Assembly: GCA_900239685.1 (NCBI GenBank)
Contig: OENT01000325.1
Span: forward strand, 1-64,000
Direction of reading: 5' to 3'
DNA from: Rotaria macrura
Taxonomy: Eukaryota; Rotifera; Eurotatoria; Philodinida; Philodinidae
DNA: 64,000 nucleotides
Shown: piece by piece, positions 23,299 to 36,700 of the stretch
How the letters are laid out: every line of letters starts with the position of its first letter
Numbering within the stretch: position 1 is the first letter of the stretch
The notes under the pieces: generated by a model
What the model was told of the DNA's origin: nothing
What the model saw: only the letters and a program-made list of their open reading frames with translations
Database searches by the model: none
Translations under genes and position numbers: made by a program

Positions 23299-26200
23299 AT
23301 GTCTTCTACTTGTTGCTCATGGTTAAGTCGATTGTATTGCTGTCGACGACAATCACAGAGCACTTATATCTATCTATATAGTAGTTCAAATATGGACCGT
23401 TCATCGGCATCATCATGTATCTTTAATCGTCTTGCTTGTATTATTTTTGGATTTTGTCTTACATTGATTCTCGTTCTAACGGCGATAGTTATCTATCATT
23501 TGAACAGTAATCTTTTTATGATCCCATTAAAATCAACGGCTGACACACGTATAATTTCAATTGCAAAAAAACGACAACTACCCGACTATGTCAATACGGA
23601 TATAGATCCATGTGAAAACTTTTACACTTTCGTTTGTGACAAATGGATACGACGAAAACAATTGGACAAAAATGAAGATGAAGAAGAATATCAACAACAA
23701 TGGACACGTATACGAGATAGAATCCATGATAAATTAATGATTGATATAGCCTATAGTCAATCAATACGACGTCAAGGTATGGATACGTTTTCTTTTCTTC
23801 TTGTTTATCTTGACGATGAATCTAACATCTCACATAATTAAAATACATGCTGTAATAGATTGATACGTAGGAATGAATTTAGATGTAGTAATACATGACT
23901 ATTAAAAACAACAGCAACTTCTATTTATTAGTTTCTATAATTTTGATATCTATGTATTTATAATTAGGTATCATGTCATCCTCACATTTTTCTTTTACTA
24001 AATTATATCAATTATGTGAAACACAATCACCATCTTTATTAATCGATGAACTTGAACGACATTTGACTATTGTCACTCAACAAGAACCGTATCGCTCGTA
24101 TTTAACACTTTTCAACCGAACGAATCCCACCACTTTCACGTCAATACGAATTGCTTTTCAATCTAATCCATTTCTTAAAATAATACAATCTCCATCCAAC
24201 AATAATAATGAATCATTTTCAACTATCCTACGAATTAATCCTCGTCCATTGCCACCACCTACAGCTATGTTTACAGATGCGATAAGATTAAATCAAACAG
24301 CATTTACTAATCTTATAAAATTCTATAATGATTATACAAAACTTGTACACGAAGACAATGATATCATCAAACTATATGAGCGTGAATATAATCAAGATGC
24401 ATTAATTGTTAAACGGATATTATCTTTCTCAGATTATAAGATATGTCTTTCATCGATAACTATGGCAAATGGTCTTAAAAGTTTAATTCAATTATTAAAT
24501 CATTTTCTTCAATATCGTTTACGTCAATTTAATACAAAATTAATCGATAAACAAATTCGTATACTTGAAACCATTTCCGATAATCACATACTCGTCGAAC
24601 ATTTGCAACGTATACAATCAGAATTTAAAATTATTGAACAAATTATACCTTCGGAAAATCAATCTGTTGATAATAATAGTACATGTGTTCTTAATTTACT
24701 AGATAAACTACTTGATAAACGAATACAATTACATGAATTGCCATCAATCAATAATCTCTACTTACACAATGGCGTACAAAAATATTTCATTTCAAATGAT
24801 TGGCCCTATTTAATCATGTTATATGATCGTTTATTAAAGAAAACATCAACTGATACACTTGTTAATTTTGTTTTTTTCGATTACTATCGCAATTTAATTT
24901 ATCCATACTATCAACCTCATATTCATCATATTGTTGATTTGGAAACAAACGAATCTTTTAGTTATGTACATGAAACCAATCATCCGAATGCATCATGTCA
25001 TGTGAATAGTTGTTTTGACATATTAAATTGTTATCATCCATCATTAATTAATCAATTGATTGATGATAAAAGTCAGGTAGATCAACAAAATTTGTTTTTT
25101 TTTTATTTGAGTTATGTAAATGCAATAAGAGAAAGCAAACATCATAAGTATTGCTTTTTAAAAGTATCGTCATCCAGGGATTGGTATAGAACTGTAAACA
25201 AGTCAAAGTGAAGAAAGCTCGTATCCCAAGAGAATTCATAGACTTTTGAAATAACTCGGCACTGTTATCTAACAGACAACAAGATTGTGCTAATGGGTTA
25301 GCGAGAAGAACTAAAAAAGAAATTTATTGCTTTGTTTTTCTCTTAATAATTAAGTGAGATGATTGATCACTCTGGAGACTAGTAAAAATTAGGATATGCA
25401 GTGCACGATGTAAGAATAAGACAGAAAACTGAAGAGTGGGTGCGATGTGCGACATCCTGTATAAAACATTATGTGGTACGAGTAACATCAGTTTTCATTG
25501 AATTGAGGTTTTCTTTGTTTTGAAAAATGAATCTTGCTATTTATATAAATCAAATGCCGGCTAATTGAAAACATATGCACATACTTGAATATGATGAAAT
25601 TTTTTTTTCAATATTCTTCATCAGACAGATAGATACTGGAGTAGATCAAAAAGTAAAATTAAAATAGAAATTCTAAATCAATGTGCGTGTAGATATCTTG
25701 AAAGTAACACAAACAAGTAAATGAACAGTACTTATTCTTTAGATATTAGCTCTCATCGGTAAGAAAACATAAAGTTGTACTCGTTTGACTTCTCTTCTAC
25801 TCTTTATCCTTTCCTGTTACAAAATTTATTCTGCTCTAAAGATTAATGTTCTAGGTCCTCGACACTCAAATAATGTACCGAGCGTAGAAAATTTTTGTTT
25901 GTGCAATAATTATATCTTTTGTTTTTTTTTCTTCCACGAAATAACCTATTAGAATTCTAAAATATGATTTAATTTAGATTTTTCTCGATTCAATAAGAAC
26001 AATAGTCGAAAATCTAATCAATCGTTTTCGTCTATTAATCGAACATTCGGATCATTTATTTATCGATGAAAAAAAACTACTGGTTAATGAATTAAATCAA
26101 ATAAAAATTATTTTCGGACATTATTCTAAATCTTTTAATCTATTTCCTAATATCAATTCATCGTCATATATCGATTATGTTAAATTGTTTTCATCGATTC

Positions 26201-26694
26201 CATATGATCAACAAGAACATTCATATGCTATTGAACCAATTTACGATTCTGTAAATCATACACTCTTTCTTCCATATGGATTTATATATCTATCAAATAA
26301 TTCTATTGAATATCCTTTAATGAAATTTTTGTTAAAAATTCTTTCTCAAACTATACAATCGAATCCATTTTATATCGAATGTTTAATAAAATCTTTGGAT
26401 GATACAAATACAACAATGAGTAATATTAAAGATGAACATATTATGTATTTATTATTTCGTTCAAAATTTCTATTCGAACAAAACATTGTACTCGATGAAT
26501 ACTTATGGCCATTTATGAGTGCAAATACATTAATGAAACGTTTTCTTATCGATTATACAGCAAATAATTATTGTCAAAGTTTAAATGCTTATCATTTATT
26601 TCAAAATAATACTTATTTAAATGATGATATCTATTTAGTGTTTAATTGTCAACAAGCTAGTTCAATAAAACAATCGAAATGTAGTGTTCACTAG
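23299..26694 (+). CDS. M13 (neprilysin-family) protein, predicted inactive, 767 aa
   Basis: M13 zinc peptidases are type II membrane ectoenzymes that cut peptides. Exons: 23299-23776, 23968-25076 and 25978-26694, all in phase; the second intron is about 900 bp. Residues 46-68 form the signal anchor. DPCENFYTFVCDKW near 103-116 is the classic M13 N-terminal signature. IEPIYDSVNHTLFLPYGF at 614-631 aligns with the 'NA.Y.P..N.I.FPAG.L' block. The C-terminus (YLVFNCQQASS, QSKCSVH) matches the family's 'F.C..GS.MNP..KC.VW' end. However the HExxH zinc motif expected around 643-655 is replaced by MKFLLKILSQTIQ, and no ENxAD-type third ligand is visible. The frame is otherwise full length, which suggests a pseudoenzyme kept for another role. 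Length (about 750 aa) is normal for M13. Confidence 0.85.
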
Positions 26695-26737
26695 TTTTTA
26701 TTATTTTATGTATTTAAAAAAACAACAATGAAAAAAT

Positions 26738-27154
26738 TTAATATTTCAATAAAATATAACATGTATTCAATAGAAATTCGTGACAATGTCTATCGAATTC
26801 GTTTGTGGCAATAGCCAATAGTTGTTTGTTAATTTGAACTTGCTCATTATCACCGAAGATAATAATTCCACGATATGTTAAAAGATCATAACATCGAGCA
26901 TGCTTACTTTTATCTATTGACCATAACTATCCTAACGTATATGTTCAAGTTAAGAGATCCCATGCTGTTCTTATTCCACAACAAATAGTACTAGTGCCTG
27001 CTGCTGTTGATGAATCAGACGAATAAACAATTTCATCGAATGGTCGAGAATAATTTCGAATAGTATGAACGAATGAGGCAATACTGTGAGAATTGCAGAT
27101 CATGAAAAAACTTGGTTGACAAAGTAGTTGCGTGAAATTTTGTAACACTGTCAT
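26738..27154 (-). CDS. Small unknown gene, tentative two-exon model, 112 aa
   Basis: Minus-strand frames 27154-26992 (MTVLQNFTQLLCQPSFFMIC onward) and 26913-26738 (SKHARCYDLLTYRGIIIFGD onward, TAA stop) join in phase through a GTACTA donor and a GTCAATAG acceptor. Both halves look protein-like. The gene converges on the M13 gene, whose stop is 43 bp away, so the 3' ends probably overlap. No family recognised; a degenerate fragment is possible. Confidence 0.4.
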
Positions 27155-27696
27155 TTGTGCTGAGTTTATTTGTGTTATGGTATGTGAAATGTCTATTCGA
27201 GACTATATTTATAGTCTGAATTTTGCTTATAAAAAGTGCGTAGTGTCATACAGTTAACACGCAGAATGAGAAGGAAAGAAAAGAAATAGCCGTCGTACTC
27301 TGTGTTCGGTGCGTTTTGCAACCTCTCCGAGAACTATATCATGTTCCGTCATAAATAAAAAGGAAGAGTGTTATTATTTCTCGTGCATGGTTCTTCTTTT
27401 TCTCCTGCCCTTTCAAGTCAACCAACAAAAGGAATCCATATGTATATAAATATATTATTAACTAGTATTTATCGATCGTCTTTCTCTTCTTCTATTGTTC
27501 CATTTGTACAAAAATGTAATTCAATCACAATCATTTGTACCTAACAACCTCTAAAACGTAATTATTCGTTCGAGATATTTTTTCTTTATTACGAGGATAA
27601 GTATATATCAAAACAAACAACGACAAAAAAGACAAGAAACACCCATATAACGTAAAGATATATGAAACAGTTTTGCTTTGCTTTGTTTATCTTTTT

Positions 27697-30145
27697 TTAA
27701 ATAAGATCAGCAACATTCATAGGCATTTCATCGATTTGTGTAGCATAATATTGTTCAATATCTCGTAGAATACGAATATCATCGTTTTTAACGAAATCTA
27801 AAGAGAAAATGAGCAAAGGTTATTTTACTTTTTATATTTGATTTCTAAGATATTCAAACTTACTGATTGTAACACCTTTACGACCGAATCGACCTGCACG
27901 ACCAATACGATGAATATACAACTCACGTGAATTCGGAAGATCATAATTAATAACCAAACTGACTTGTTGAACATCAATACCTGGAAAGAAAAAAAACAAG
28001 AACGACTCATTATGTTTTTATTCATGCAGATAATTTAGTCAATAAATTACCTCGAGCCCAAACATCGGTTGTTATCAGTACACGTGTGTCACCAGAACGA
28101 AATTCTTTCATGATAGCATCACGTTCTTCTTGTTTCATGTCGCCATGCATGGATGAAACAGTGAAATTTGCTTCACGCATTTTCTCAGTTAACCAATTAA
28201 CTTTACGTATTGTATTACAGAAAATAACTGCTTGAGTTATTGTTAAAGTATCGTACAAGTCGCACAATGTATCGAATTTCCATTCTTCACGTTCAACAGC
28301 AACAAAAAATTGTTTAATACCTTCAAGTGTCAACTCATCACGTTTGACTAATATACGTATTGGATCTGTCATAAACTTTGTTGTTATTTCGAGAATTTCA
28401 TGTGGTAAAGTTGCAGAAACAAGTACGACTTGTGTTTGAGGTGGTAAATGACGATAAACTTCATAGATTTGTTCCTTAAAACCAAGATTAAGCATTTCAT
28501 CAGCTTCGTCCAATATTAACATTTTAATATGACGTGTTCCTAAAAATATGAAAACATTTCATATTAAATTTCTCCAATGATATTTACGATATGATTCTAT
28601 CGAGCGACTCGAACGAATATTTATTCATTATCGCAGTTCAATAATTTTCCGCATACTCGACTTTTTGAGATAACATTGCTAAGAATTCTGAGCTGTCTGT
28701 TAAGCAAGCAATAGACAATATTCACAATCGATCAAACATGTACGAGTAGTTATTTAAACTCACTAAAATTTGAAACTTATCTATAAAATAAAATTCGGTG
28801 AAACTATTCGGGTTTCAAATCCGATACTGGTCTCTTCTAATTTGGTAGAAACTAATTTCAAGTTAATTGATAATTTTTGCGAAATTCAGCTAAATCTTAC
28901 GACATAAACTTTTTTCCCCTGAAAACAAAACAAGCATGTTTAGGAATTCAGGAAAAATCTTCAGTAGATTGCAATGTTTCGATTTTGAAAGTTGTCAATC
29001 AAATATTCTTTCTGTCTATATCTATGAATCATACGTTCAAATCTCATTAATAAATAGCGCTGAATATTTAATTATCAACAAAAAAAAAACATCTTCTCAT
29101 AAACAGTTGGATACGAATGGTACACGATTCTATTAACACCTTTCTTGATCGAAGCAGAATAGATCTTGTTCAATGAAAGAAAAGTTACTTCGATAATAGT
29201 CATCTATATTGTCAAGTTTTCTGAGCTGTTGTTATCTTTAATCGAAAGTTTTTTTTTTACTATTACTTTCTGTAAAAGAACAAACAACATGTATTTTATT
29301 TTCTCATTTACATTAGCTTGTTTCAAAATTGAATCACATTCATCTTCTATGAGAGACGTAGTCTTCTCTAATCATTTATTCGTTCTCTTATTACAGATGC
29401 AGACAAGCGTCTATTTCGTTTTCAGTATAAAATAGATTAAAACGATGGATAGATACTTTCACTTATTTTTCTATAGCTAATGATCTATTTTATCATCATA
29501 ATCAAATGATTCATAGGATGATAATTACGACAGGTACATATTAAATTGAGCGTAATCGAATTGCTTTTGATTATGAACAAAAAAAAATAATAAGTAACTC
29601 CTCATCAAATGTAAATACATACGTAAGGATCTTCGACCGATCATGTCATTAACTCTTCCTGGTGTTCCGCTAACAATATGTTGTCCATGCTCGAGTTTAC
29701 GCATATCTTCGCCTGTACTTGTACCACCGATACAAGCATGACATTGTACACTCATATAATCGCCAATGGCTAAAACAACTTTTTGAATTTGTTGTGCTAA
29801 TTCTCTTGTTGGTGATAAAACTAATGCTTGTGTTTCACATATATTTGGATCTAATTTTTGTAACATAGCAATTGAGAATGTTGCTGTTTTACCAGTACCA
29901 GATTGTGCTTGTGCTATAACATCGCGTCCTTTAACAATTGGACGAATACTACGTTGTTGTATAGCCGACGGTTTTTCGAATCCATAAGAATAAATGCCAC
30001 GAAGAAGATTTTCATTCAAATTCATGGCATCAAATGTTGGACATACTTCGACATCTTCACTAGTTTCAAAATCAACTGTATCTAAATCATGGCCTGTTTT
30101 AACCGTGCGTTGACGTTTAGCTGGACGTTCGGGAATCGTTGACAT
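27697..30145 (-). CDS. EIF4A3: eIF4A3, DEAD-box helicase of the exon junction complex, 409 aa
   Basis: eIF4A3 clamps RNA as the core of the exon junction complex, linking splicing to mRNA localisation and nonsense-mediated decay. Exons: 30145-29623, 28539-28051, 27980-27864, 27797-27697; all phases agree. Motifs in order: F..Y.F-Q motif [11 protein letters not shown], Walker A AQSGTGKT (80-87), PTREL, GTPGR, DEAD at 185-188, SATLP, and [13 protein letters not shown]. The segments [20 protein letters not shown] and [18 protein letters not shown] are nearly identical to vertebrate eIF4A3, not eIF4A1/2, and length matches the human 411 aa. An upstream in-frame ATG at 30220 would add 25 residues with no counterpart in relatives, so MSTIPER is chosen. 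Intron 1 is about 1.08 kb; the other two are under 75 bp. Confidence 0.96.
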
Positions 30146-31649
30146 GTTAATAGAATCAAGAACTAACTTACCACTTGAAGAACTGAATGACGAAATTAAG
30201 TAAAAATGGTAAACAAACATACATTGCTAGCCTCTTTACCCATTGGTTATTTGTCATAAACAAAGAAGAAATACAATAAAAATCTTTGATTAAGAGAGGG
30301 ATTTTAACAATAAAAAAATATTTTCTACTGAATTTTCCCTTTGAAAATAGATAATTTTATTTTTTTCCTTGTTATATTGATCGGAAGTAAAGTGACATCT
30401 ATTCATATTTGATTGGTTATTGTGAATATCAAATAATAGCCAAGGTGCATGTTCGATTGCAAAAGTTAATTTGTAGAAATGAAATAATGCTCAAAAATAA
30501 ATCCAACAAACTTAAAACGATAGAATGATTTTCATATGAACAATTTTTATTCTAGTATTGGCATCGTTTTCTTTCTTGCATTCAATTGTCTATGAATAAT
30601 TTCAGTTCATCTATTATTTATTTTGAATTTACTTTTCTAGATGTATGTTAGCCGTAATGCTACATCTCATGATTTGTGATTAACAATTAAATAAGTGAGT
30701 ATGCTTTTCGAATTTTATAGTATGGTTTATAAAGAAAAATCATTCGACAGTTGGTTCACTGTAAAAATTAGAAATAGTAGATTCGTAATATCAAGAAATG
30801 TTCATTAGAAACTACTTAGCAATTCGTCTCGACATTTATGTTATTTATTAATCAAGGTTTTTCTTTATACCTACAAAATGACGAAAATGTTTCGTAGGAT
30901 TTTTAGTTTGATAAAATCTTACGGTTTCAATAATCATGTTAACTTTCGTAGTAAACTTTTAATTATTGCACTATTTAGGATGTCTACTCGCGTTAGAAAA
31001 AACTAGTTCCTCGTCAAGGGTAATCTGAAGGAATTCTTCTTAAATTACATACTGTTACTTTCTTCTCAATTAATCATCGATTTTCTATCAGATAAACAAT
31101 TGTCTTTGAGTGAATCCATAACTTCAATATCGAATTTTATTATAATTCTGAGATTTTTCATCTATTGAAGTATGTCTATTGAATTTCATAATCAATAATT
31201 ACCGAGAAACTTTGAGACGAAACATGATAGAAAGAAATGTACTGATGAGAGTATTTTACAATCAAATATCTATTTGGTTTCTATGACTGTAGCTTATCTT
31301 TCCTATTAACATATGTTTCCTGTAAAGAACTTGAAAATATGGATATGGATCAATGAATTCGATCGTACAAGCGTTTGAGAATAGAGAAAATCAAGAATAT
31401 GCTCGTGTTTTTCTTCTAATCGTTGTGTATGAATCTACTTCAATATATTCTTATCATTCACGTATAGATTGACAATTTTTCTATCTCAATTCGCATTCAA
31501 TAGCTTTGCTTTTGTACTGAACCCATACATAATTGCACATTAAGTTTTATCCATGTTATCAATCAATAATGCTTGATTGAACGTTTTCATTTAACTGAAA
31601 TATAGAAGAACATCAATGTGTGTCCAATAAGAAATATTTCTTTTATAGA
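30146..31649. promoter_or_regulatory. Divergent intergenic region, eIF4A3 and coiled-coil gene
   Basis: About 1.5 kb between start codons pointing apart. AT-rich; no coding exon or defined promoter element was recognised. Confidence 0.4.
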
Positions 31650-33458
31650 ATGTCATCGGATTCTGTGGAAATCGAAAAAATTTCTACAACAAAAGTTTTA
31701 TGTTCACCATCAAGTATCGATCAAAATGAACTTTATTCATCATCCGATTCATCGCCGTGTCTATCGAATACGGATTGTTTTGGAAATGATAAATTATCTT
31801 TAAATAATCGTAAAGAATCAGCAATCAAACTTCCATATCCCGTTATTTCTGATCATCGTGACCCATCATCTGTACTTGTACTTCTTCAAAAAGAGACGCA
31901 AACGACATCAAAAAAAATTCGTGATGTTATTCAACAAATTGAAACTTGTGAGAAACAATTGACATCAAATTTAAAATTAGACAAGAATAAAACTTCTCTT
32001 AAATATGATCGTGTTAAATTAAAACAACAATTAGATGCATTAAAGAAACATGAACGTCGAGTTAGTTTACAAATAGATTTTATTACAACCAAAGTTGAAA
32101 TCAAAGGTTTAGAAGATGAACGAAAACAAGTTATGAATGAAAATATTGATGAAAATAAACAAATTCATGTTTTATTAGGAAAATTAAAACAGAAATTGGA
32201 TAAAATGAAAATATATATGAGAACAAGAAATGAACAAATGAAAAAAGTCATGCATGCAAAACAACGATCATCGACATGTATGGGTTTCTTTTTTTTTGTT
32301 TTAAATTTTTTAAGTACAAAAGTCTATGTCGTTTCATAATCTCTTTTTCTTTCAAATATCATAATAGCTGACAGTCGACAAATATTATCAACTAGTCGAA
32401 AACCTCAACAACAACAACATCGAACTTCATCAGATTCGGTAAAATTTTGTTAAGTACAAATTTTGGAAATCTATAAAAGCGTACGAACCTTGTCTTTGCC
32501 AGTTTACGATCCTATTCCACACATCGTTAACTTAGATTGGATACAGCTTCTGATTGATCGAATTCAAACTCGTTAACATTGACAAAAATTTACGTCCGAA
32601 AAACGAAAGAGATAGAATCTCTGTTTTCTCACGTTAGTTGGTAAATTTAGATGTGACACATGACAAATCTAAAAGTTATTATTTCGTTTCATCGAACTAA
32701 TTTTTCTTCTTCGAATTACAGATGTAAAGGGAAAATTTTCTCCATCATTTGAATGTATATTATCCGAAGAGAAAGATTTAGTTAACTGTCAAATAATTAC
32801 TAGCAGAGTTGAACAACTTGACTTGTGTGGTACAAATTTTTGAATATAGAGAAAAAAATATTGAAATAATTTTAACTAGAGACAAACATGTATCTCGATT
32901 GTGTCTCTATTTTATCGTATACTAGAATTCTAAACGTCCATTGTCTTCATCGTTGACAACAAATTCCCATCCGAACAAACGTTTGAAATCATCTAATCAT
33001 AATCAAAGCAAACCGCCTGTCGTTCGTCTAGCATCCCGTTTAACAAGTCATCAATCACAATCTCATTCAATGCGAACACCAACCGTAAGGTTTCTAAATA
33101 AAACAACTGGCTCATCAATGACAACACTTAATTCTTCGTCACCGACGACACCAGCATCATCATCATCAACGTTATCACCTCCTGCTATTGCAAGTACTAG
33201 TATGGGCGATGCAAATAATATTCAAAAGTCTCGACAACAAGTAAACAGAACGATATACATAGAAAAACAAGTTCAAAAACTAAAACTTCTTTTTAGATCG
33301 AAATTCCGTCAATTGACGAAGACGATGAACTTGATCTTGAACTCAACATAGATGAACTATTTAATGAAGATTCATATTCTGACGATAATATCCATGGATT
33401 CAAATCTGAAACACGACAAATAAACATAAAACAGGATATTTCGGAAAACAAATCTTAG
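31650..33458 (+). CDS. Coiled-coil protein with acidic C-terminus (tentative joined model)
   Basis: Clear exons: 31650-32277 (209 codons, with a coiled coil from KKIRDVIQQIETCEKQL to MKKVMHAKQR) and 32368-32438, joined in phase. A third begins near 32730 (GKFSPSFECIL onward). Another runs from about 32928 to a GTAAAC donor near 33240 and is rich in Ser/Pro/Thr with a basic NKRLK stretch. A last exon (about 33298-33458) encodes the acidic tail IEIPSIDEDDELDLELNIDE before TAG. The link between the third and fourth exons is unsure; the third could instead end at a TGA at 32842, giving two genes. Fourth and fifth join in phase 0. No family recognised. WDR70 follows on the same strand after about 256 bp. 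Confidence 0.55.
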
Positions 33459-33714
33459 TGGAAATGTATATTGTTATATATAAATATAGATGTTTAATCA
33501 TTTGGGCTTTGTTTTCTTTTGTACATGTATTCAAATCTCGTTTTTTGTTTACGCCCGGTCGTCTCTGTTTTGTTCTTTTATTATCTTGTCATGATATTCG
33601 TTTTCTTTCTAAATTTTCTGTGACGTGTAGTTTATAAAAGAAATAAAACAATTAAAAATTTCTTTCTCTCACTCTCTGTCTCTTTCTTTGCTTTTATTTC
33701 TAGAAAATAAAATC

Positions 33715-36700
33715 ATGAGTGATCCACCGGCATCGACTAAGAAGGCTGCACGTACATTCGATTTGCAAGCAATGTTGGAGCAAGCACGAACAGGTGCAAA
33801 AGAACGATCGAATGTGGATTGGACAAGTGAAATTGAAAAGGCCAAAGAAGAAAATGAAATACGTATCACAGAAATGAAGATCAAAGCTGATGAAGCAGCG
33901 AAAAAAATGGAAAATTCAACAAATAAAAATGGCCATAGTACTCTAAATGTGAATGAAGTTGATGACGACGATGATTTCGGTCCATCGATTCATCTTGCTA
34001 CGGCACCAACTGCGAATGATGAAGATTCAAGTAGTGACGACGAGGATAACAATCCATCAAAGGTAGGAATATTTGTTATTCTTTTGCATAATCAATAGAA
34101 TATGAAATGTTGAGCTTTGTCGGTCATTCATCAATTTACTAAGTTAGGATCACGTTGAGAATTTCGATATTAAAAAATCATCAGTAAAGAATTTTTTCCA
34201 GATAAAATCAAATTTCTTGATGAGGAAAACGAACTTTCGTGCAAACATTTTCAATATCTGACTTCTTCATGATAACACTGTATGAATACAGAATTTTGAA
34301 GTGAAACTGGCATGTTCGTTATTGGACGTGTTGAATTACGAGAAAATAGTTTCGGTTTTTCATCACAGAAAAATATCAACAAGTCTGAAAATTGAATTGA
34401 CTCTTGTCATTATACGAACTGCTTGATTTTCAAACTTTTTCTATTGTTTGAACATTGTGAAAGAGTTTTTCTAACAAAAATACAAACTATAGAATGAAAT
34501 GAGTATACGAAAAAGCGAGTCTTGAAATCTTCATTAACTTGATCAAATGCGATTGAAGATAAAGGATTCATGGCAACTATTCATTCTGAAAAAGATATAT
34601 TCTCTAAGCAAAGCTCAATTTCGATTCATAATCACATTTACGACAGTGAAGAGCAGTGTTGGAAGTAGATGGGTGAATCAATATTTCAGATGGTTGGTCA
34701 GTTTGTTAGACAACAAAATCAGTATGAAATAGTGGATATGCATATTCCCTTTTCTTTAGCGGATATTGTAAGATCAGTAACTTTACTATTTCAAAATAAA
34801 ATACAGATAAAGTGTCGAGCCATAGTTTACAATAACGAATATCAATGAATAAAAACATCCCTATATCATATACAAAATTATATTAAAAGGGTGAGAGCAT
34901 CGAAGAGAGTAATAATCAGTGCCACACCCCACGATTAAAACAACTTGGTCCCATCCATCACTATTGGAAGATAACATACCTATATTTTATGTTATCATCT
35001 TTCTGGAATAGATGAGAATCAAGGACAGGAACATAGGTGATCAAAATAGAATCAAACTGTTGTTGATGATGATACATCGAGAGAAGAAAAAAACAAATTG
35101 AGGCTATCTCATATACATAGATATGAGACGATATAATGAATTACTAAAATGCGATTGATTAAAACTGAGCAAGTCATGTATCCATTTTTCATTTTAGTCG
35201 ACTGAACAAGATGACGATCGAGCAAATGAAGATGAACGACCATTTTTTCCTTTAACACATGAAATTGATCTTAAACATGGAACTAAATCCGTGTCATGTT
35301 TAACTATCGATTCTAATGGTGAACGACTAATTTCTGGTGGCTTTGATTATGAATTGAAAATGTGGGATTTTCCAACTATGAATAAAACATTACAGTATTA
35401 TCGTACAATATCTCCATGTGAATCTCATCAATTACGATCAATAGAATTTAGTCCTGGAAGTGATATGTTATTAATTGCAAGTGGTAATTGTCAAGGAAAA
35501 GTTATCAATCGAGATGGTAAGATGAAAATCAATATGCGTCTATGATTCTTGTTGAAACTCAAGTTATACTATTTGTTTCTCAAAGACAACTATCATGAAT
35601 TTGAGTGGTGCGAAATTGACAGTTATCAATATTTCCTCTGCCATGACACAACGGCATAGAGGAATGAAAGTTATTTGTCGTTCGATAAAGTTTCCCTAGT
35701 GCATACGATACTTTTACTAACTCGTAGTCTTCTAATAAGTTATAATCATCATGTTGATACTAGACTCGATAACATTAGAAAATTTTAAACTCCATTCATA
35801 ATCAATTTACATAGTGTGAACTGTTCAAGTAATAACTTCAATGACTACGAATAAATTTAAATTGAGAAAGTGAAAAATAGTAAGACAAATGAAAACAAGA
35901 ACATACATTCTAAATCAATTTATATTGATAAGATCTATTACATAGTTTGCATGCAATCAATAAAGCTAAGTACGATATGTGACTTTGATATATATAATCT
36001 CCATTGGACTGTTGTAATAAACTTCAATTTTGTCATTTTAGGAAAAAATATATATGAATGTGTTCGAGGTGATATGTATTTAATTGATATGCAAAAAACT
36101 AAAGGTCATGTTAGTACATTAAATCGTGCATGCTGGAATCCAAAAGATTTAAACGTAAGTCAAATCCGTTGTATCATTACATAGCATGAGACGTTTTATT
36201 TTTTTTCATAGGAATTCATGACATGTTCGGACGATGGTACTGTTCGTCTATGGTCTTTGATTCGTCGTACTGAACACGTTTCATGTTTAAAAACTAAATC
36301 TGAACAAGGCAAAAAAACATCAACAACAACATGTACGTATAATACTTACCATACACATGTTTCACAAAATGAATACTTAATAACGGCTGGTTGTGATGAT
36401 GGCAGTATACAAATTTGGGATCGACGTCGACCATTTGTTAATGTTACATTTATGTCAAGACATGCACATGAGCCAGAAAACTCCATAACATCATTATGTT
36501 GGTCGTATGATGGAAGAAATTTAGCATCACGATCAACTGATCATACATTAAAACTCTGGGATATACGAAATTTCAAAAAACCACTTTCACAATTTAATGA
36601 TTTACATAATCGATTTTCCATGACGAATGTCTCATTTTCACCGGATGATCATTATCTAATAACTGGCACATCGACACGAAAGAAAACAAACGATAATATG

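Noticed and set aside
28936-29435. Two plus-strand ORFs
   Set aside because: They lie in intron 1 of eIF4A3 on the opposite strand with no splice signals or homology.
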